Source: Phycisphaerales bacterium PN19_bin_20 (GTDB taxonomy: Bacteria; Planctomycetota; Phycisphaerae; Phycisphaerales; UBA1924). Taken from it: DNA of 64,000 nucleotides. The notes beneath the pieces were generated by a model, which did not search any database, was not told the DNA's origin, and saw only the letters and a list, made by a program, of their open reading frames with translations. The position numbers and the translations under genes are program-made. The stretch lies in contig JAJOLK010000008.1 in the NCBI GenBank assembly GCA_021173225.1, positions 1 to 64,000 of the forward strand. The letters are read 5' to 3'. Below, piece after piece: positions 1-7,786 of the stretch (position 1 is its first letter; each line of letters starts with the position of its first letter).

Positions 1-1299
1 GCCGGCACGCAACCTAAGCAGCCCGCCACCGCCACCATCCCCACCCCCACCCCCATCCCCACCCCCACCCCCACCCCCACCCCCAGTACCCCCGGCACCT
101 CAAGTAGTAACGGGCACCACGCGCCCGAGCCCTCGGCGGATGCCGGCACGGTCGTTGGTTCTGTCGGCGGCGCGCTGGCCGGGCTGGCGACCGATGGCAA
201 GGCGTTGGCAACCCCCGCCGTCCGCCGTCTGGCGCGCGACCTGGGGGTGGATATTGACGTGCTCGCGGGCACGGGCATCGGCGGGCGCGTGACCGAGAAG
301 GACATCCGCACAGCCGCCGGCGGCGCAACGCCGACGCAGTCGCCCGCGGCCCGCCCCGCGGCCACGGTGACCGCGCCAGTGAGCGCGCCAGTGGGCGCGC
401 CAGGCAGCGCGTCAATCAGCGCGCCAGTCGCTCGCGCGGCCGCGCCTAGCACCTACGCGCCGCCGCCCTCGCCAGCCCAGTCGCCAGCGCACTCGCCAGC
501 GCAGTCAGCATCCGATGCGCTCAAGCGCTCGGACGCCGAGATCATCGCTGCGGCGACGCGCGGCACCGGCTCAGCTTCCGCAAGCTCGGCCCCCACGGGC
601 GATACGCAGCGCATCCCCTTCCGCGGCGTGCGTCGCACGATCGCCAACCGCCTCAAAGAGTCCGTCACGCAGACCGTGCACTTTACCGTCATGGACGAGG
701 CGGACGTTTCGGCCCTCGATGTGCTGCGCAAGAAGCTGGCCTCCGCCAGCGGCGAGAAGGTCAGCTTCCTGCCGTTTGTGGCCGCCGCTGTGTGCCGTTG
801 CCTGGCCGGTGAGTTCAGCGGCTTCAACAGCACGACCGATGACGCCAAGGAAGAGATCATTCGGCACCGCGCGGTGCACCTTGGCATCGCCACCGATACC
901 GACAACGGGCTGATGGTCCCGGTCGTGCGCGACTGTGACAAGCTGGGTGTGCTGGAGATCGGCCGCGCGATCAGTCATGTGGCTCAGAGCGCCCGCAGCC
1001 GCACGGCGTCGCGCGATGTGCTGATGGGCAGCACGTTCACCATCAGCAACGTCGGCAGCCACGCCGGGCGGTTTGCCACGCCGATTATCAATTATCCCGA
1101 GGTCGGAATCCTTGCCGTGGGCCGCGCCCGAGACGGCGTGGTGGTCCGCGGCGGCGGCATCGCCGTCGGCAAACTACTGCCGCTGAGCCTGGCGTGCGAC
1201 CACCGTGTGGTTGACGGCGCGCAGGCGGCCCTGATGCTCGCACGACTCATCGAGCTGCTCTCTAAGCCTGAGGACCTACTGGGCCCGGCCCGCCCGTGA
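1..1299 (+). CDS. 2-oxoacid dehydrogenase E2 component (dihydrolipoamide acyltransferase), 5' end outside window
   Basis: The reading frame is open from the first base, so the N-terminal lipoyl domain lies upstream. What remains is a Pro/Thr-rich linker (about residues 8-30), a peripheral-subunit-binding domain (about 70-106, A-T-P-A-V-R-R-L-A...G-R-V-T-E-K-D-I), an Ala/Pro-rich linker with short repeats, and the catalytic acyltransferase domain ending in H-R-V-V-D-G, whose histidine (codon at 1201) is the family's catalytic base. E2 forms the core of pyruvate, 2-oxoglutarate or branched-chain dehydrogenases and transfers acyl groups from lipoyl to CoA; which substrate applies cannot be decided here because E1 and E3 are not in the window. 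The stop codon overlaps the next start (GTGA), so the glycosyltransferase is probably co-translated. Confidence 0.93.
   Translation, partial: AGTQPKQPATATIPTPTPIPTPTPTPTPSTPGTSSSNGHHAPEPSADAGTVVGSVGGALAGLATDGKALATPAVRRLARDLGVDIDVLAGTGIGGRVTEKDIRTAAGGATPTQSPAARPAATVTAPVSAPVGAPGSASISAPVARAAAPSTYAPPPSPAQSPAHSPAQSASDALKRSDAEIIAAATRGTGSASASSAPTGDTQRIPFRGVRRTIANRLKESVTQTVHFTVMDEADVSALDVLRKKLASASGEKVSFLPFVAAAVCRCLAGEFSGFNSTTDDAKEEIIRHRAVHLGIATDTDNGLMVPVVRDCDKLGVLEIGRAISHVAQSARSRTASRDVLMGSTFTISNVGSHAGRFATPIINYPEVGILAVGRARDGVVVRGGGIAVGKLLPLSLACDHRVVDGAQAALMLARLIELLSKPEDLLGPARP
37..85 (+). repeat. CCCCAC hexanucleotide microsatellite in the E2 linker
   Basis: About eight near-identical copies of a six-base CCCCAC/CCCCAT unit encode alternating Thr-Pro (one Ile-Pro) in the flexible linker of the E2 protein. 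The unit length is a multiple of three, so slippage would change linker length without breaking the frame. Confidence 0.85.
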
Positions 1300-2243
1300 C
1301 GCCGCGGGTCTTTGTGGTCATTCCGACGCACACGACCCGGCACCTGGCGTGCTGCCTGGCCTCGCTGGTGCACGCGGGGGGCGCGGGGGGCGCCGGGGGT
1401 CTGCTGCCGGCGGGCGTGGTGCTCTCGTGCGACGTTGACAAGCCAGAGATCGCGGCCTTGGTAGACCACCTCTGGCCGCGCGCGTGCGCCGCCGCGGGCG
1501 TGCGCATCGCGCTGTGGCACACATGCCGCCCGCATCAGGGCGTCGCGCAGCTCAACCAGGTTCGCAACAACGGGCTTCGGGCGCTGCTAGAGACCTGCGC
1601 ACCGCGGACTGAGGACGTAGTTGTAATGCTTGACGGCGACACCATGCTCGTGCCCGGTTGCCTGGACGTACACGCCCGGCTTGCCGCGCAGGGGGCTGAG
1701 ATGATCGTCCCGTACCGCGCTGAGCTGACCGAGGCGCAGACGCAGGCGTTTGTAGGGCCTGACGCCTGGCAGCGCGTTGCGCGCGAGCCGGCGACCATCA
1801 CGGCGCTGTTCGATGATGTGGCTGATGGCAAGCTCGCGGCACGCCAGAAGCGGTATGAGCGTCATCTGCTCTGGCGCGCGCTGGGCCTGCACACGCTCAC
1901 CGGCAAGCTGCACAAGCCCAAGATGCTCGGCGGGCACCACGCCGTGAGCTTCCGGGCTCTCAAAGCCGTCAACGGGTACGACGAGCTCTACCGCGGCTAC
2001 CGGTTTGATGATGATGACCTGTCACGCCGCCTGCTTTCGCTGCGCCCAAGGCTGAATGTCGCCATCGCGGTCAGCACCGCGCTGGCAGCGCACCTGTGGC
2101 ACCCGACGCGCGCGACCGAAGCCCCCGAGAAGAGCCCGGGGTTTGCGCGCTGGAGCATTCCGAACCTGCCGACGTTCTGCGAGTTTGGGATCGCCAGCCC
2201 GCAGCCGCAGCCGCTGCCGACGCTGCGGCAAGTGGGTGGGTAA
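1296..2243 (+). CDS. Glycosyltransferase family 2-like protein (GT-A fold)
   Basis: The 315-residue protein starts at a GTG that overlaps the E2 stop codon. It opens with a nucleotide-sugar-binding strand (V-F-V-V-I-P-T-H), carries an acidic D113-G-D115 motif typical of metal and nucleotide-sugar binding in GT-A enzymes, and has the G-G-H-H-A-V...G-Y-D-E-L-Y-R-G-Y-R-F-D-D-D-D-L segment of the galactosyltransferase-type C-terminal region of family 2 proteins. It has no membrane segment or signal peptide, so it is probably a cytosolic enzyme modifying a surface glycan. Substrate is unknown, and its pairing with a dehydrogenase subunit is likely positional rather than functional. Confidence 0.8.
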   Translation: MTPRVFVVIPTHTTRHLACCLASLVHAGGAGGAGGLLPAGVVLSCDVDKPEIAALVDHLWPRACAAAGVRIALWHTCRPHQGVAQLNQVRNNGLRALLETCAPRTEDVVVMLDGDTMLVPGCLDVHARLAAQGAEMIVPYRAELTEAQTQAFVGPDAWQRVAREPATITALFDDVADGKLAARQKRYERHLLWRALGLHTLTGKLHKPKMLGGHHAVSFRALKAVNGYDELYRGYRFDDDDLSRRLLSLRPRLNVAIAVSTALAAHLWHPTRATEAPEKSPGFARWSIPNLPTFCEFGIASPQPQPLPTLRQVGG

Positions 2244-2295
2244 GCCCTTTGCACGGCTCTGGGGCGTGAGGCCGGCGGGCCGCTAGACTTTCTGA

Positions 2296-4677
2296 ATGCT
2301 CACGCGAAACACGCTGTCTGGCCCCGCCGCAATTGCCGCGGTTCGCACGTCGGTCATGATCGCTTCGCTGACGCTGCTCGCGGGCGCAAGCGTCGCGCAG
2401 CCAGCGACTGCGCCAGCTGCTGAAGTGCCCGCGCCGCACACGGCCAACAACACAACTTCCCCCACACTCGCCCCCACGCTCGCCGAAATGCTGCAGGGCC
2501 TGAGCGCCGACGAGCAGGTCTTCCACCAGCACCTGGTCACGCTGACCAGCCCGTTCTTTGAGGGCCGCGGGCCCGGCACGCGCGGCAACGAGCTGACGGC
2601 CGAGTACCTTGAGTTCTTCTTCCGCGGCAGCGGGCTCAAGCCTGCGTTCCCAGACGCCGCGCAGCTCAAGGCCACCGAGCCCGAGGCGGGCCAGGCCGAA
2701 GCGCAGCCCGCGGCCGACAAGCCCGACGCGGCGGCGGCAGCGGCGGCGGCTTCCGCCAAGCGGCTTGCGGCGCCCAAGGTCGCCTTCCGCCAGGCCTTCC
2801 CGGCGGGTCGCAAGGTCAGGGTCAACGCGCAGGAGGTCAAGTTCAGCACCGCAGGTGGGGCGACCACCGGCCTTGAGCCCACCAAAGACTTCACCGTCCG
2901 CGGCAACTCTGGCAACGGCAAGATCGAGGCGCTGCCGGTGGTCTTTGTTGGCTACGCGATCCAGGACGGGCCCGATGGGTACAAGACCTTTGCTGAGGGC
3001 GATGACCTGACCGGCAAGGTCGCAGTCATGCTGCGGTTCGAGCCCTTGGACGGCAAGGGTGCCAGCCGCTGGACCAAGGACGACGGCGGCGGCTTCACGC
3101 AGCGCGCGGCGCTCAGCTCCAAGCTGCAGGCCGTGATCGAGCGCAAGCCCGCGGCCGTGGTGCTGGTGATGCCGCCGGGTGTTGATGACCCGCGCGCCGG
3201 CACGCTTGAGACGACCGCGGGCACGACCCGGCGCGAGCGCGTGCAGAGCGTGCCAGTGATCAACGCGAGCGTTGAGGCGGTCGATCGGCTCGCGCGTGCG
3301 GCGGGCACGACGCTGGCCGAGCTGCGGGCCGGGGCCGACACCGCCGGTGGCGTGCGCGAGCTTGCGGGCGTGACGGTGAGCATGGACGTAGGGGTCTTGC
3401 GTGAGGCGACGATGGTTGACAACGTCGGGGGCGTGATCCCCGGCGCCGGCGTGCTGGCCGAGCAGTACGTGGTCATCGGCGCGCACCTTGACCACCTTGG
3501 CTACGGCGACAGCGGCTCACGCGGGGGCCCAGCGGCCAACGGCAAGCTGCACCCGGGGGCAGATGACAACGCCTCGGGCACCGCCGGGCTTCTGCTCGCC
3601 GCCGAGATGCTCGCCCGTCAAGCCGCTAAGCAGGACCAGCAAAGCGGCAAAGACGGCACGCCTGCGCAGCGCCGCTCGATCATGCTGCTGGCCTTCAACG
3701 CCGAGGAGAGCGGGCTGATCGGCTCGCGGTTCTTCGTGGCCAACGCGCCGGTCTCGGCCGAGAAGGTTGACGCGATGCTCAACATGGACATGATCGGCCG
3801 CGTCCGCAACGACCGGCTTGAGGTCTCGGGCGTCGGCAGTGCAGAGGGCTTTGCCGACATGCTCAAGCCGCAGTGGGATTCCAGCGGGCTCTCGGTCAGG
3901 ACGCTTCCGGGCGGCAGCGGGCCCAGCGACCACGCGAGCTTCTATCGCGCGGGCATCCCCGTGCTGCACTTTTTCAGCGGGCTGCACCCTGAGTACCACA
4001 TGCCTTCTGACCTTTACCCGACGGTCAACACGCCCGGGGCGGTCAAGGTCGTGCGCACGGTGGTGAACGTCGCGGCCATGCTCGCCGCGCGACCCGAGGG
4101 GCTCAGATACACCAAGGCCACCGGCCCGAGCATCGACATGAACATGGACCGCGAAAACATACGGCCTGCGACGCCGCCGAGCGCCCCGACGCCAGCAGGT
4201 GAGCCCGCCACTGAGCCCGCCAATAAGCCCGCCCAGAACCCGCGATCTGCCGCGCCTGAGGCGGTCCCAACACCCACGCCCGCGACCACTCCCGTCAGCG
4301 TTACTCCGACGCCCGCCTCGCCCCACTCGGGCGATCAAACGGCGTCCACCGGCACAGGCGTGCCTGGTACTGGCGTGGCCGGCACTGGCATGGGCGGCTC
4401 GCGCGTCCGGTTTGGCATCGCCCCGGGTGACTACTCAGGCTCGGGCGGCGGGGTCGAGGTCGCAGAGGTCTTCCCCGGCACGCCCGCGGCCGTCGCGGGC
4501 CTCAAGCAGGGCGACCGCATCATCAAGTGGAACGACACAAAGATCACCGACGTTGAAGACTGGATGCCCCAACTGACCCGCGCGAACCCCGGCGACAAGG
4601 TCACCATCACGCTGCTGCGGGCGGGCGAGACGGTCGTTGTGGAGTGCGTGCTGCGGGCCCGTGGCGGGGCCGAGTGA
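2296..4677 (+). CDS. Exported M28-family zinc aminopeptidase with PA insert and C-terminal PDZ domain
   Basis: 793 residues. An N-terminal hydrophobic signal (about residues 18-35, ending near A-S-V-A-Q) suggests export. A protease-associated region (about 200-370) precedes the M28 catalytic domain, in which all expected zinc and catalytic residues are visible: H397 and D399 in G-A-H-L-D-H, D423 in G-A-D-D-N, E470/E471 in N-A-E-E-S-G, D498 in N-M-D-M-I-G and H568 in E-Y-H-M-P-S-D. A Pro/Thr/Ala-rich linker (about 620-695) leads to a PDZ domain (about 705-790; G-L-K-Q-G-D-R-I-I-K). The family cleaves N-terminal residues of peptides; the PDZ domain may bind partners or substrates. It stands alone between unrelated genes. 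Confidence 0.9.
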   Translation: MLTRNTLSGPAAIAAVRTSVMIASLTLLAGASVAQPATAPAAEVPAPHTANNTTSPTLAPTLAEMLQGLSADEQVFHQHLVTLTSPFFEGRGPGTRGNELTAEYLEFFFRGSGLKPAFPDAAQLKATEPEAGQAEAQPAADKPDAAAAAAAASAKRLAAPKVAFRQAFPAGRKVRVNAQEVKFSTAGGATTGLEPTKDFTVRGNSGNGKIEALPVVFVGYAIQDGPDGYKTFAEGDDLTGKVAVMLRFEPLDGKGASRWTKDDGGGFTQRAALSSKLQAVIERKPAAVVLVMPPGVDDPRAGTLETTAGTTRRERVQSVPVINASVEAVDRLARAAGTTLAELRAGADTAGGVRELAGVTVSMDVGVLREATMVDNVGGVIPGAGVLAEQYVVIGAHLDHLGYGDSGSRGGPAANGKLHPGADDNASGTAGLLLAAEMLARQAAKQDQQSGKDGTPAQRRSIMLLAFNAEESGLIGSRFFVANAPVSAEKVDAMLNMDMIGRVRNDRLEVSGVGSAEGFADMLKPQWDSSGLSVRTLPGGSGPSDHASFYRAGIPVLHFFSGLHPEYHMPSDLYPTVNTPGAVKVVRTVVNVAAMLAARPEGLRYTKATGPSIDMNMDRENIRPATPPSAPTPAGEPATEPANKPAQNPRSAAPEAVPTPTPATTPVSVTPTPASPHSGDQTASTGTGVPGTGVAGTGMGGSRVRFGIAPGDYSGSGGGVEVAEVFPGTPAAVAGLKQGDRIIKWNDTKITDVEDWMPQLTRANPGDKVTITLLRAGETVVVECVLRARGGAE

Positions 4678-4714
4678 GCCGCCCGCGGGCCGGATGCCCG
4701 CGGGGCAAGAGAAG

Positions 4715-4806
4715 CGGAGAGGGGGGGATTCGAACCCCCGATACGCAGTAATACCACGTATAACGGTTTAGCAAACCGCCGCCTTCAGCCGCTCGGCCAC
4801 CTCTCC
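4715..4806 (-). tRNA. tRNA-Ser (anticodon GCU)
   Basis: Reading the minus strand from 4806, the acceptor GGAGAGG pairs with CCTCTCC at 4716-4722, with discriminator G at 4715. The D arm (GCCGAGCGGC), an anticodon loop with GCT, a long class II variable arm and the T arm GGTTCGAATCC are all present. The long variable arm and the anticodon identify it as the tRNA for AGC/AGU serine codons. The CCA end is not encoded. Confidence 0.96.
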
Positions 4807-4967
4807 GGCGCAAACCCGTCGGCGGGCTCCGTCGGTCTGGACCCAATGGTCCAAGGGTCTATTGTCGGCACGCCGTGGGTTCGGGTCAACTTTCCACAGT
4901 CAGCAATCCGCGCCGCGAACCAGTTTTTCACGTCACGCTCAGACCTGTCCCTGCCCGAGCCGGCCCT

Positions 4968-5660
4968 ATGCCCGAGCCTGTCTGGACCACTCTGAGCGTC
5001 GCCGCGGCCAGTGAGGCCGAGACCGCGCGATTCGCCCAGGCGCTCGCGCCGGTGCTGGGCGTGGGCGATGTCCTGCTACTTGATGGCACACTCGGCGCGG
5101 GCAAGACGACCTTCGTGCGTTCGCTGGCTGAGGGCCTCGGCCACGACGCGCGGCTGGTCAGCAGCCCAACGTTCGTGCTGGTCAACCGCTACGCAACGCC
5201 AGGGCAGATCACGCTGCTGCACGCCGACGCCTACCGCCTCACCGACGGCGACGAGCTCGACACCCTCGGCCTGAGCGGGGCCTTGGCCGGGCACGATGAT
5301 GTGGTCCTGGCCGTCGAGTGGCCCGAGCGCCTTGGCGGTGGCCTTGCCCTCATTCCGCCCGCGCACCTGGCGCAGCTACGCCTCGAGCACACCGGGGTTG
5401 AGTCGCGCCAGCTGACGCTGGTAGTCCCAAGTGCGTGGGGCCGTCGGCCTGGGTTCGGCGCAATCGCGATGCTGGCGGGGAACGCCCAGCGACCGGCCAC
5501 GCGCTGCCCGGTGACGGGCGATGCGGTTGCGCCCGACAACCCATGGTGGCCGTTTGCAAGTGAACGGGCCCGGTTGGTTGACCTTGGCAAGTGGCTCAGC
5601 GGGTCGTACGTCATCAGCCGTGAGCTGACGCAGGACGACATGGATGAGGGGCCGGGTTGA
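4968..5660 (+). CDS. tsaE: TsaE (tRNA t6A biosynthesis ATPase) fused to a degenerate YacG-like C-terminal domain
   Basis: From the ATG at 4968 the protein has 230 residues; an in-frame ATG at 4875 would add 31 residues that do not look like TsaE. Residues 1-140 match TsaE: Walker A G-T-L-G-A-G-K46-[12 protein letters not shown] and H-A-D-A-Y-R-L. TsaE is the ATPase partner of TsaB/TsaD in making threonylcarbamoyladenosine at position 37 of ANN-decoding tRNAs. Residues about 180-222 resemble the DNA gyrase inhibitor YacG (C-P-V-T-G...[18 protein letters not shown]), but three of the four zinc cysteines are replaced (T183, A197, A201). The fusion seems real because the frame is continuous. The role of the tail is unknown. 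Confidence 0.88.
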   Translation: MPEPVWTTLSVAAASEAETARFAQALAPVLGVGDVLLLDGTLGAGKTTFVRSLAEGLGHDARLVSSPTFVLVNRYATPGQITLLHADAYRLTDGDELDTLGLSGALAGHDDVVLAVEWPERLGGGLALIPPAHLAQLRLEHTGVESRQLTLVVPSAWGRRPGFGAIAMLAGNAQRPATRCPVTGDAVAPDNPWWPFASERARLVDLGKWLSGSYVISRELTQDDMDEGPG

Positions 5661-5692
5661 ACTGCCGGGCTTGGGTTCCAAGCGCGGTCCCG

Positions 5693-7051
5693 CTAGCGCC
5701 GCGGCCTGAAGATCGCCGCCGCCCCGCCCGCGCTGGCCAGCGCCACCAGCCCGAGCATCGCCGGGTTGACCATTGACGCGCCGATGAGCCCAGCCGACGC
5801 AAGCCCCACGGCTCCGAGCCCGCACAACGGCCCGACGGTGTAGCCCGCGCCGATCAGCGCCTCGTGCTTGCCACCTTCATCAACTGAGGCCTGCCCGCCG
5901 CCGCCGACGTGCATTGCGTAGTAAAGAGCCGCGACGTAGATCAGCGCGAGGCCAGCACCAAAGCCAATCAGGCCCAGGCAGCCCACGATGATCCCGGCAA
6001 GCCCTGGACCAAGCAGCGTGGCCAGCACGCAGAGCGCAAACCCGCCATACACGCCAAGCGTGCCCCAGGTCGCGGTGAACTTGGTGCCAATCCAGCCGCG
6101 CCAGCGGTCCATGGTGTAGAAGGCGACCACGCGTGCCGCGAGCCAGAGGCTGGACATGATCTCGGCCCAGGCCCCGGTGACGCCGACCTTGTCGGTCATC
6201 ACGGGCAGAAACGGGCTCAGGGCGTACGAGACGGTGTATCCCAGCGGCATCAACCCGCGGTGCAGCCTCAGCAAGCGCGGGTAGCTTTCCGGGACGTGGT
6301 GCTCGCCGTGCGGGTGCTCGCCTGGGTTCTTGGCAAAGCCCGCCAGCAGCGGCGCAAGACTCAACAGGTGCAGCAGGGCCATTGCCCCCAGCGTGCAGAT
6401 CTTGAGGTCTTCAGGGCTCAGCGGCCCGACGGTGGGGAATTGCCCAAGCACCAGACCCAGGCCCTTGGGTACCAGCGCGACGGCGAACATCGAGAGCACC
6501 AGCGCGCTGGACCACAGCACGTTGAACCGCCCGACCACGCCCGAGAGGCTCTGGTGTGAGCGCCCGCCCGTGACATAGCTCTCAACAATCGGCCACAGCC
6601 CCCCGCACAAAAGCGAGTAGAGCCCGACAAAGACCCACAGCGGCCACTGCACCTGCGGGCGGTACTCGGGGCTGAGCATGAACCACGCCGTCACCGGCAG
6701 CGCGTTGAGCGCCGCCGCGATGACCATCATCGCCGCCAGCGTCGTGCGCGGCGTCCACCAGGTAATCGAGCGGGTCAGGGCCCGAAACAGCGGCCCGGTG
6801 CTCAGCGCGCCGGAGACGTACGTCACCCCCAGCAGCACGCCTAAGGCGCAGTTTTCGCCCAGGGTGTACCCGTAAACGTCACGGGTGATAAACGAGATCC
6901 CGTTGAAGGTCACGCCGGTGGCCAGCGAGTTGATGAACGTGAACAGCAGCGCCACGTTGACGGCGGTGTGCAGGTGCCGGGGGGGCAAGGGGGCAGATGT
7001 GGGGGCAGAAGCGGGGGCTGGCGTGGCCGGATCGGTCATGGAATGCTTCAT
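5693..7051 (-). CDS. Major facilitator superfamily transporter
   Basis: About 452 residues from the ATG at 7051 (an alternative ATG lies at 7039). After a Pro/Ala-rich cytosolic N-terminus there are about twelve hydrophobic segments, beginning with A-V-N-V-A-L-L-F-T-F-I-N-S-L-A-T-G, with a long central loop (about residues 210-235, K-N-P-G-E-H-P-H-G-E-H-H) between the two six-helix halves. This is the standard MFS layout for a secondary inner-membrane transporter. No substrate motif is recognisable. It converges on tsaE and is not in an operon; a second MFS gene lies at 13184. Confidence 0.85.
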   Translation of the reverse strand: MKHSMTDPATPAPASAPTSAPLPPRHLHTAVNVALLFTFINSLATGVTFNGISFITRDVYGYTLGENCALGVLLGVTYVSGALSTGPLFRALTRSITWWTPRTTLAAMMVIAAALNALPVTAWFMLSPEYRPQVQWPLWVFVGLYSLLCGGLWPIVESYVTGGRSHQSLSGVVGRFNVLWSSALVLSMFAVALVPKGLGLVLGQFPTVGPLSPEDLKICTLGAMALLHLLSLAPLLAGFAKNPGEHPHGEHHVPESYPRLLRLHRGLMPLGYTVSYALSPFLPVMTDKVGVTGAWAEIMSSLWLAARVVAFYTMDRWRGWIGTKFTATWGTLGVYGGFALCVLATLLGPGLAGIIVGCLGLIGFGAGLALIYVAALYYAMHVGGGGQASVDEGGKHEALIGAGYTVGPLCGLGAVGLASAGLIGASMVNPAMLGLVALASAGGAAAIFRPRR

Positions 7052-7158
7052 GCAGTCTTCGCGGGCGTTGCTTGGAACGAGCGGCGATGGTAGTATCGTG
7101 CCCTCCGCTGGCCGGGCCGCCCGGGCCAGCTTGAGCAACGGTCGGTGGTTTCTTTGCG

Positions 7159-7232
7159 GTCCTCGTAGCGCAATTGGATAGAGCGTCGCCCTCCGAAGGC
7201 GAAGGTTACTGGTTCGACTCCAGTCGAGGACA
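7159..7232 (+). tRNA. tRNA-Arg (anticodon CCG)
   Basis: The 74-nt cloverleaf has acceptor GTCCTCG (7159-7165) paired with CGAGGAC (7225-7231), discriminator A at 7232, D arm around GCGCAATTGGATAGAGC, anticodon stem TCGCC/GGCGA with loop CTCCGAA (anticodon CCG, reading CGG arginine codons) and T arm CTGGTTCGACTCCAG. CCA is not encoded. Confidence 0.96.
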
Positions 7233-7786
7233 CTTGGTTGAAGGTGCTTGGTGCTGGGTCGCCACACGATCGCGTGGGGCGAGGGTGGTGTCCGGCCGCT
7301 TTGTTTCCGGAGATTTAGCTTCCGAGCGGAACGCGCCCCCACCGGGGTCCAACGGCCCGACCCTCATCGCTGCTTCGCTCTTCGCTCTCCGCTTTCCTCC
7401 GCCCCTTCAGCCCCGTTCGCTACGCTCGCGCGGCACCTTGCCCTCGCCCTCAAAGCCGGGCCGGGAAAGTACGGCGACGCTCAATATCCTCCTCACCGAC
7501 GCACTCGGGGGGTGAGTTGGCGAGCGCGGCAAGACGGATGGAGAATTGGCCGGATGGAATCCTGCCTCACACGAAATAGAGAAGGCAGTTGACAGCCCGG
7601 CCCCCCGGCCCAGCCGCATGAGCCCACTTTGATTCCCCGGGCCAAGTCGGCTAAGTTCCTATCCGTCCCGCAGTTGCGGGCAGCTTGCGGCCCCGTTGGC
7701 ATGGAACCGCCGGGGGGCCCGGGTCGTAGCGAACTTGCCCTCCGCCGGGAAAGATCCTGGCGGGCCGAACTTGAAGGAGTCTGACT
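7233..7786. other. Intergenic region, no gene recognised
   Basis: About 550 bases between tRNA-Arg and the HEAT-repeat gene. Short open frames on both strands show no recognisable protein. The region contains a 17-base sequence (7552-7568) repeated in inverted orientation at 26849-26865, and GC-rich inverted segments near 7670-7765. A Shine-Dalgarno GAAGGAG at 7773-7779 belongs to the next gene. Confidence 0.6.

Noticed and set aside
2071-3495. Open frame antisense to the M28 peptidase
   Set aside because: Shadow frame with Arg/His-rich composition and no motif; the sense gene has complete catalytic residues.
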